Source of the DNA: an uncultured Opitutaceae bacterium
Lineage (GTDB): Bacteria > Verrucomicrobiota > Verrucomicrobiia > Opitutales > Opitutaceae
Length of the DNA: 9,895 nt
Reading direction: 5' to 3'
NCBI GenBank assembly: GCA_903885525.1
Contig: CAISJA010000402.1
Coordinates: 1-9,895 of the forward strand
The translations under genes were made by a program, and so were the position numbers. Each line of letters opens with the position of its first letter. The first letter of the stretch is position 1. Below the pieces are notes generated by a model, which was given only the letters and a program-made list of their open reading frames with translations, ran no database searches and was not told where the DNA came from. Shown here piece by piece: positions 5,089 to 9,895 of the stretch.

Positions 5089-6322
5089 GATTCTCCGTTC
5101 CCCCGCCTTTCTCCTCCTGTTTCTTCCATCCGCCTCCGTCTGGGCCCAGGCCGCGGCCGCCGCGCCGGACGCGGCGCCGGTGCCGGCGCCCGCCCGCCCG
5201 GCCATCGCCACCGAGGCGACCGATGTCCTGGAGCGGTTTGTCAACTGGCTGCACCACTTCACGCCGGGGATCGACGAGGGGCTGTTCCACTGGATCGCCT
5301 GCGGCATCGTCATCCTGCTGGCGGTATTGCTGCGGCATGTCATCACTGACATCATCTTCCACTACCTGAAAAAGCTGGCGGCGAAGACGGAGACCACGCT
5401 CGACGACAAGCTTTTCCCCGCCCTAGAGCGCCCGGCCGCCAGCCTGGTGATGGTGCTGGGGATTTTCGCGGCGCTGACCGTGCTGCAGCTGTCAGAAAAG
5501 GCGGACCGGTTGGTCAACGGTGGCGCGACCATCGCCATCTTGGGAGTAATCCTCTGGGGCTTCATCCGGGCGGGCGGCGCGCTGCTGGACCACTTTGAGG
5601 AACTGGCCCACGAGCGGCAGATGACGGTGGCGACCTTCATGCCGCTGATCAAAAAGACGCTGCTGGTCTTCGCGGTCGTCACCGGGCTGGTGATCATTGC
5701 CGAGAGCATGGGCGCCAAGATCGGGGTGCTCATCACCTCCCTCGGGATCGGCGGCCTGGCCTTCGCCTTGGCGGCGCAGGACACCATCGCCAATCTCTTC
5801 GGATCATTTGTCGTCGTGGTCGACCAGCCCTTCCGGGTGGGTGATTTTGTGAGGATCGGGGCGGCCGAAGGCAATGTGGAGGACATCGGTCTCCGCTCGA
5901 CGAAGATCCGGACGGCCGCGCGCACCCTCATCGTGATCCCGAACAAGTCGGTCGCGAGCGAGGCGATCACCAATTTCACCCGCATGCCGCAGCGCCGGGT
6001 CGACCAGGTGCTCGGGCTGAGTTACGACACCACGCCGGCGCAGATGGAGGCCCTGCTGGCCGAGCTGCGCGCGATCCTGCGCGGCCACCCGGGTGTACAG
6101 GCGGAATCGGCGCAGGCGTTTTTCGCCGCCTATGGCGATTCCACCCTCAACATCCAGATCGTGTTTTACACGCGCAATCCCGACTGGGTGAAACACATGG
6201 AGGTGCGCGAGGAACTGAACCTGAAGTTTTTGCAGGCGGTGGAGTCGCGCGGGCTGAGTTTTGCTTACCCGACGCAGACCGTCCACGTCGCGACGCTGCC
6301 CTCCGGTCCGGGCAAGGGCTGA
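5087..6322 (+). CDS. MscS-family mechanosensitive ion channel
   Basis: A 411-residue channel that opens under membrane tension to release solutes during osmotic downshock. Residues 1-20 form a signal peptide or first hydrophobic segment (FLLLFLPSASVWA, cut plausible after Ala20), followed by an Ala/Pro-rich stretch. Transmembrane segments lie at about 67-84, 113-130, 146-162 and 188-207. The pore helix TM3 is about 214-240 (LGIGGLAFALAAQDTIANLFG), the Gly/Ala-packed signature of the family. The beta domain follows (DQPFRVGDFVRIG, then DIGLRSTKIRT and VIPNKSV near 285-290), and the C-terminal alpha/beta domain closes the protein. The extra N-terminal membrane helices make it longer than E. coli MscS (286 residues), as in many MscS-like proteins. 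The start codon has no Shine-Dalgarno and sits just after the predicted promoter. It is convergent with the ABC operon, 83 bp away, with no clear terminator between. Confidence 0.94.
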   Translation: MILRSPAFLLLFLPSASVWAQAAAAAPDAAPVPAPARPAIATEATDVLERFVNWLHHFTPGIDEGLFHWIACGIVILLAVLLRHVITDIIFHYLKKLAAKTETTLDDKLFPALERPAASLVMVLGIFAALTVLQLSEKADRLVNGGATIAILGVILWGFIRAGGALLDHFEELAHERQMTVATFMPLIKKTLLVFAVVTGLVIIAESMGAKIGVLITSLGIGGLAFALAAQDTIANLFGSFVVVVDQPFRVGDFVRIGAAEGNVEDIGLRSTKIRTAARTLIVIPNKSVASEAITNFTRMPQRRVDQVLGLSYDTTPAQMEALLAELRAILRGHPGVQAESAQAFFAAYGDSTLNIQIVFYTRNPDWVKHMEVREELNLKFLQAVESRGLSFAYPTQTVHVATLPSGPGKG

Positions 6323-6405
6323 GCCGACGGCGGGGAGGCGGAGGGCGGCAAGGGCCGACAGGGGCCGGGCGAGGCGGGAGTGCGGGGCGGGCGCAGGGCG
6401 GAGAG

Positions 6406-7536
6406 TCAGGACAGGGTCTTGTGAAAGCGGCTGATCGCGAAGGTCATCACGGCGAGGCCGAGGACGAGGAGCGCGGCGAACTGCGTCCAGAGCACCCCGA
6501 GGCCCACGCCCTTGAGGAACACCCCGCGGATGATGACGAGGATGTAGCGCAGGGGATCGAGGAGGCTCAGCCACTGGATCACGGGCGGCATGTTGGCGAT
6601 GGGGAAGATGAAACCGGAGAACAGCATCGCCGGGAAAAAGAAGAAGAAAGTCGTCATCATCGCCTGCTGCTGCGTCTGGCTGATGGTCGAGATGAAGAGG
6701 CCGATGCCGAGCGTGCTGATGAGGAAGAGGGCGGTGCCGAGCAGGAGCAGCCCGAAGCTGCCGCGCAGCGGGATTTCGAACCAGCAGAGCCCCACGAGGG
6801 AGATGAGTCCGGTGTTGAGGAAGCCGATGACGACGAAGGGGGCGCATTTCCCGAGGATGAATTCCAGCGGGCGGATCGGCGTGACCATGATCTGCTCGAT
6901 GGTGCCGACCTCCTTCTCGCGCACGATGGCCATGCTCGCGAGCATGAGGCCGATCAGCATCACGAGCTGCGCGATGATGCCTGGGACATAATAGTTGCGG
7001 CTTTCGAGGTCGGCGTTGAACCAGGCGCGCGGCTGCAGCTCGACGCGGGCCACCCCGGCGGCCGGGCCGGACTGCCGGTCGAGCCGGTCGAGCAGCAGCT
7101 CGGCATCGGCCGCGGCGGCGATCGCGGCGGCGTAGTTGACCACGAAGCGCGCCGTGTTCGAGTCGGAACCGTCGACGGACAATTGCACGGCGGCGGTGCG
7201 TCCGGCGCGGACGGCGCGGGCGTAACCGGAATTGATCTGGAGGATGGCGGCGGCGCGGGCGGAGTCGAGGAGGGCGCGGGCGGCGGATTCATTTTGGGTC
7301 CACAGCACGGCGTCGAAGTAGGCCGAGCCGGTGAAGCGGGCGATCAAGGCCCGGCTGGCGGGCGTGCCGTCGCGGTCGATGATGGCGAGCCTGACGTGTT
7401 TGACGTCGAGCGACACCGCGTAGCCGAAGAGCAGCGTTTGGATGATCGGGATGCCGAGAATGACCATGCGCATGCGCGGGTCTCGGAGGACCGAGCGTAA
7501 TTCCTTGCGCAGGATGGTCAGGATGCGTTGCCACAT
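6406..7536 (-). CDS. ABC-2 type exporter permease (YbhR/YhhJ-like), distal
   Basis: A 376-residue membrane subunit of an ABC exporter, last gene of its operon. It has a cytoplasmic start (MWQRILTILRKELRSVLRDPR), a first membrane helix at about 24-43 (VILGIPIIQTLLFGYAVSL), and a large extracytoplasmic domain to about 195. Five further helices follow, with the family motif REKEVGTIEQIMVTP in the cytoplasmic loop after the second. The terminal SRFHKTLS mirrors the TRKTLS end of the neighbouring paralogue. The 376 residues match YbhR/YbhS/YhhJ lengths (about 370). The ATG at 7536 is chosen where homology begins; a longer open frame upstream overlaps the other permease out of frame. The leader is CCCCTCCCGCC without a Shine-Dalgarno. 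It starts 28 nt after the stop of the first permease, and the two probably form a heterodimer. The substrate is unknown; drug or cation export is typical of the family. Confidence 0.92.
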   Translation of the reverse strand: MWQRILTILRKELRSVLRDPRMRMVILGIPIIQTLLFGYAVSLDVKHVRLAIIDRDGTPASRALIARFTGSAYFDAVLWTQNESAARALLDSARAAAILQINSGYARAVRAGRTAAVQLSVDGSDSNTARFVVNYAAAIAAAADAELLLDRLDRQSGPAAGVARVELQPRAWFNADLESRNYYVPGIIAQLVMLIGLMLASMAIVREKEVGTIEQIMVTPIRPLEFILGKCAPFVVIGFLNTGLISLVGLCWFEIPLRGSFGLLLLGTALFLISTLGIGLFISTISQTQQQAMMTTFFFFFPAMLFSGFIFPIANMPPVIQWLSLLDPLRYILVIIRGVFLKGVGLGVLWTQFAALLVLGLAVMTFAISRFHKTLS

Positions 7537-7564
7537 GGCGGGAGGGGCGCGGGGGCGGCGGGTT

Positions 7565-8698
7565 TCAGGAAAGGGTTTTCCGGGTGAGACGGATGGCTGC
7601 GGCGGTGACGAGGGTCGCGAAGACGGCGAGGAACAAGGCTTCGGGCCAGAGGGTGGCGAGACCGACCCCGCGCAGGAAGATGCCCTTCGCAATGGCGACG
7701 AAGTAGCGGGCCGGCACGACGCCGGTGATGGCCTGCACGGCCAGCGGCATGTTCGAGATGGCGAAGGCGAAGCCGGAAAGCAAAAAGGCCGGCAGGAAAG
7801 TGGAGATCATCGCCAACTGGCTGGCGAAGAGCTGCTGCCGGGCGAGGGTGCTGATGAGGATGCCCTGGGCGAGGGTGCCGACGACGAAGAGCATGCCGAG
7901 GGTGAAGAGGAGGGTGACGCTGCCCCGCAGCGGCACCTGAAAAAGGAACACGGCCATGAACACCGCGACCGCGAGGTTGGCGAGGCCGATGGCGGTGTAG
8001 GGCAGAAGCTTGCCGAGGATGAGCTCGGACCGTTTCACCGGGGTGGAGATCAACTGCTCCATCGTGCCGCACTCCCACTCCCGGGCGATGGTGAGGGAGG
8101 TGAGCAGGGCGGCGATCAGGCCCATGATCACGGCCAGGATGCCGGGCACGATGAAATTTCGGCTTTCGAGGTCGGGGTTGAACCAGACCCGGGCGCGCAG
8201 ATCGAGCGCGGGGGCCGGGGTGGTGCCTGTGGCGCGCCGCACGGCGGCGAGCGGCAGGGCCTGGTTGAAGGCGGTGGCGATGCTGGTCGTGTAGCCGAGC
8301 ACGAGGGCGGCGGTGTTGGAATCGGACCCGTCGACGATGGCCTGGACGGCAGCGGGGCGGCCGGCGGCGAGCCGGGGGCCGAAATCCGGCGGCAGCACGA
8401 GGGCGAGCAGGGCGGCGCGAGTGTCGATGGCCCGTCCGATGGCGGCAGAGCTGTCGGCCGGGCCGCGGAAGGCGAAGTAGCGGGTGGCGGTGAACCGGGC
8501 GATGAAATCGCGGCTGGCGGCGGTGTGGCCCTGGTCCCAGACGACGAACGGCACGCGGTCGACGTCGAGGGTGAGCGCGTAGCCGAACATCAGGAGCATG
8601 AGCATGGGGATGCCCACGGCGAGGATGAGGCTGCGCGGGTCGCGGCGGATGTGCAGCGACTCCTTGCGGGCGACGGCTCCGAGGCGGCGGAGATTCAT
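7565..8698 (-). CDS. ABC-2 type exporter permease (YbhS-like), proximal
   Basis: A 377-residue paralogue of the downstream permease with the same plan. It has an N-terminal cytoplasmic helix (NLRRLGAVARKESLHIRRDPR), a first membrane segment near 26-46 (LAVGIPMLMLLMFGYALTL), and an extracytoplasmic domain with the shared phrase DGSDSNTA. A WFNPDLESRNFIVPGI segment leads into five C-terminal helices, and AREWECGTMEQLISTPV lies in the loop after the second. The ATG at 8698 overlaps the ATPase stop by ATGA (8698-8695), a classic sign of translational coupling and stoichiometric synthesis. The frame is open far upstream, but that part lies inside the ATPase gene in another frame and lacks family likeness. 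Together with the next permease it would form the membrane channel energised by the upstream ATPases. Confidence 0.93.
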   Translation of the reverse strand: MNLRRLGAVARKESLHIRRDPRSLILAVGIPMLMLLMFGYALTLDVDRVPFVVWDQGHTAASRDFIARFTATRYFAFRGPADSSAAIGRAIDTRAALLALVLPPDFGPRLAAGRPAAVQAIVDGSDSNTAALVLGYTTSIATAFNQALPLAAVRRATGTTPAPALDLRARVWFNPDLESRNFIVPGILAVIMGLIAALLTSLTIAREWECGTMEQLISTPVKRSELILGKLLPYTAIGLANLAVAVFMAVFLFQVPLRGSVTLLFTLGMLFVVGTLAQGILISTLARQQLFASQLAMISTFLPAFLLSGFAFAISNMPLAVQAITGVVPARYFVAIAKGIFLRGVGLATLWPEALFLAVFATLVTAAAIRLTRKTLS

Positions 8699-9678
8699 CG
8701 GGCCACCTCCGGTTGGGCGCCGGCCGCGCGGTCGTGCGCCTCGATCAGCGAGACGAACACATCCTCCAGGGTCGGGGTGATGCGCTCCAGCCGGACGAGG
8801 CGGCAGCCGCCGGCGGCGAGCGCGGCGCGGATGGCGACGGCGGCGGCGGCGGGATCTGCAGCCACGACGTGCAAGCCCTGGCCAAAGAGGGCGGCTTCCC
8901 TTACCGCGGGCAGTCGCTCGAGCAGCCGCATGGCGTCGTCGGGCCGGTCGCACTCGATTTCGAGCACGGCCTCGGGCATGTGCCCGGTCTTGAGTTCGCG
9001 CGGGGTGCCGAGGGCGATCAGCCCGCCGCGGTAGATGATGCCGAGCCGGTCGCAGTACTCCGATTCCTCCATGTAGTGGGTGGTGACGAACACCGTGACG
9101 CCCTGGCCGGACAGGGTGTAGATCAGATCCCAAAACTGGCGGCGGCTGTTGGGGTCCACGCCGGAGGTCGGTTCGTCGAGGAAGAGGATCGGTGGCTCGT
9201 GCAGCACGGCGCAGCCGAGGGCGAGGCGCTGCTTCCACCCGCCGGACAGGGCGGCGGTGCGGGTGCGGCGGTGGTCCTGCAGGCCGGCCATGGCCAGCAC
9301 CCAGTCCTTGCGCACGAGGCGCCTGGCCTTGGGCAGGCAGTAGATGCCGCTGTAGAAGTCGATGTTCTCCTCGACCGTCAGCTCGTCATAGAGCGAGAAG
9401 CGCTGGCTCATGTAGCCGATGCGGGTCTTGATCCGTTCCGGCTCGCGCGCGAGGTCGAAGCCGGCGACCCGGCCGTTGCCGCCGGTGGGCGCGAGCAGGC
9501 CGCAGAGCATCCGGATGGTGGTGGACTTGCCCGCGCCGTTGGGCCCGAGGAAGCCGAAGATCTCGCCGCGGCGCACGGCGAACGAGAGGCCGGCCACGGC
9601 TTGGAAACGGCCGAAGCGTTTTTCCAGATTTTTTACCTCGACGACGATCTCACGGTCGGGGGCAGGTGGCGGGCTCAT
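8695..9678 (-). CDS. ABC transporter ATP-binding protein (YbhF-like half)
   Basis: A 327-residue nucleotide-binding subunit that powers the two permeases from the cytoplasmic face. From ATG 9678: Walker A GPNGAGKST at 45-53, Q-loop Gln92 in YMSQRFSLYDELT, signature LSGGWKQRLALG at 144-155, Walker B ILFLDEPTSGVD with Asp168/Glu169, and switch His201 in TTHYMEE. The C-terminal extension ends TPTLEDVFVSLIE, typical of exporter ATPases of the YbhF/DrrA type. All catalytic residues are present. E. coli YbhF fuses two such domains; here the other is a separate upstream gene. A TTG at 9696 is an alternative start that overlaps the preceding small ORF stop as TTGA. ATG 9678 is preferred because its CCCCGCCCGCC leader resembles those of other starts in this window. 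The stop overlaps the next gene by four bases. Confidence 0.94.
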   Translation of the reverse strand: MSPPPAPDREIVVEVKNLEKRFGRFQAVAGLSFAVRRGEIFGFLGPNGAGKSTTIRMLCGLLAPTGGNGRVAGFDLAREPERIKTRIGYMSQRFSLYDELTVEENIDFYSGIYCLPKARRLVRKDWVLAMAGLQDHRRTRTAALSGGWKQRLALGCAVLHEPPILFLDEPTSGVDPNSRRQFWDLIYTLSGQGVTVFVTTHYMEESEYCDRLGIIYRGGLIALGTPRELKTGHMPEAVLEIECDRPDDAMRLLERLPAVREAALFGQGLHVVAADPAAAAVAIRAALAAGGCRLVRLERITPTLEDVFVSLIEAHDRAAGAQPEVAR

Positions 9679-9692
9679 GGCGGGCGGGGCGC

Positions 9693-9761
9693 TCAACCGT
9701 GGTCCGGCTCGGTGGCGACGAGCAGGGCGAGCAGCGCGAGGATGAGGACGACGGCGATCAT
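9693..9761 (-). CDS. Possible 22-residue membrane micropeptide between the ATPase genes
   Basis: A short open frame starting MIAVVLILALLALLVA, then a polar tail TEPDHG, enough for one membrane helix. Its ATG overlaps the stop of the upstream ATPase gene as ATGA (9761-9758). Its TGA overlaps an in-frame TTG of the next ATPase gene as TTGA (9696-9693), so it exactly fills the gap between two coupled genes. It could be a small regulatory subunit of the exporter, a relay that keeps ribosomes coupled, or a chance frame, since Leu/Ala/Val codons are common in GC-rich DNA. No homologue is recognised. Confidence 0.4.
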   Translation of the reverse strand: MIAVVLILALLALLVATEPDHG

Positions 9762-9895
9762 GAGGGCGGATTCCGGTCGGAAAGGACGGCGACGAACACG
9801 TCTTCGAGGGAGGGGTCGATCCGGCGCAGGGAGACGAGCGCGAGGCCCGCCCCGGCGACCAGCGTGCGGGAGCGGGCCTCCGTCTCCGCCGCCGC
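9758..9895 (-). CDS. C-terminus of another ABC transporter ATP-binding protein, 5' part beyond window
   Basis: The last 45 residues of a gene entering from the right edge. The segment LVSLRRIDPSLEDVFVAVL closely parallels LVRLERITPTLEDVFVSLI at the end of the next ATPase in the operon, which identifies it as the tail of an exporter ATPase. Walker motifs lie outside the window. The TGA overlaps the ATG of a 22-codon ORF. The pair of ATPases probably corresponds to the two halves of YbhF, and a HlyD-type adaptor would be expected further upstream. Confidence 0.8.
   Translation of the reverse strand, partial: AAAETEARSRTLVAGAGLALVSLRRIDPSLEDVFVAVLSDRNPPS

Noticed and set aside
3834..5129. 431-codon minus-strand frame over terC
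   Set aside because: It is an alternative frame of the TerC gene, rich in Arg/Pro, without hydrophobic pattern or motifs; the TerC frame has the conserved acidic membrane residues.
6323..6405. Terminator between mscS and the exporter operon
   Set aside because: No stable stem followed by a T-run was found on either strand; only G-rich spacer is seen.
5804..6847. Minus-strand frame overlapping the mscS end and the permease end
   Set aside because: It crosses two well-supported genes in a different frame and shows only Arg/Pro/His-rich sequence.
7442..9034. 530-codon plus-strand frame antisense to both exporter genes
   Set aside because: Composition is Gly/Glu/Asp/His-rich, as expected from the complement of GC-rich membrane-protein codons; no motif.

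Overview
The window is a GC-rich (roughly two-thirds G+C) bacterial chromosomal segment with tightly packed housekeeping, stress and transport genes. No rRNA, tRNA, CRISPR array, insertion sequence or phage gene is visible. The gene styles (short HTH protein next to a dihydrouridine synthase, mostly no Shine-Dalgarno sequences, high GC) would fit an Opitutaceae-like verrucomicrobial genome, but that is an impression, not a demonstrated assignment.

Layout from left to right. Positions 1-590 (minus) hold the N-terminal half or more of a tRNA-dihydrouridine synthase that runs off the left edge. Upstream in the same direction, 651-977 (minus) encodes a small helix-turn-helix protein. Its upstream region carries two identical 19-bp perfect palindromes (1011-1029 and 1066-1084), the clearest unexplained regulatory signal in the window. 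A gene-free stretch up to 1445 holds four exact copies of an 18-bp G-rich repeat and a G-quadruplex-type tract. Next is a MalY/PatB-type PLP enzyme (1446-2606, minus).

A divergent spacer with RNA-fold potential leads into two small heat-shock proteins in one plus-strand transcription unit (2855-3316 and 3343-3744). They end at a strong intrinsic terminator, followed by a second hairpin that serves the convergent gene. That convergent gene is a TerC-family membrane protein (4007-4978, minus). It is divergent from an MscS-family mechanosensitive channel (5087-6322, plus), whose predicted promoter lies so close to the start codon that the mRNA may be almost leaderless.

The right third (6406-9895, all minus) is an ABC-2-type exporter operon of YbhF/YbhS/YbhR style. 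In transcription order it has the C-terminus of one ATPase (cut by the right edge), a possible 22-residue membrane micropeptide overlapping it by ATGA, a second complete ATPase, and two paralogous permeases. Stops and starts overlap or nearly abut, so the genes are probably translationally coupled. The periplasmic adaptor expected in such operons would lie beyond the right edge.

The genes form separate units rather than one system: translation/tRNA modification with a small regulator, an amino-acid PLP enzyme, proteostasis, membrane or ion and osmotic stress, and drug- or lipid-type export. The observations most worth following are the twin palindromes at the HTH-dus unit, the micro-ORF between the ATPase genes, and the recurrent pyrimidine-rich CCCGCC leader directly before start codons lacking a Shine-Dalgarno sequence.
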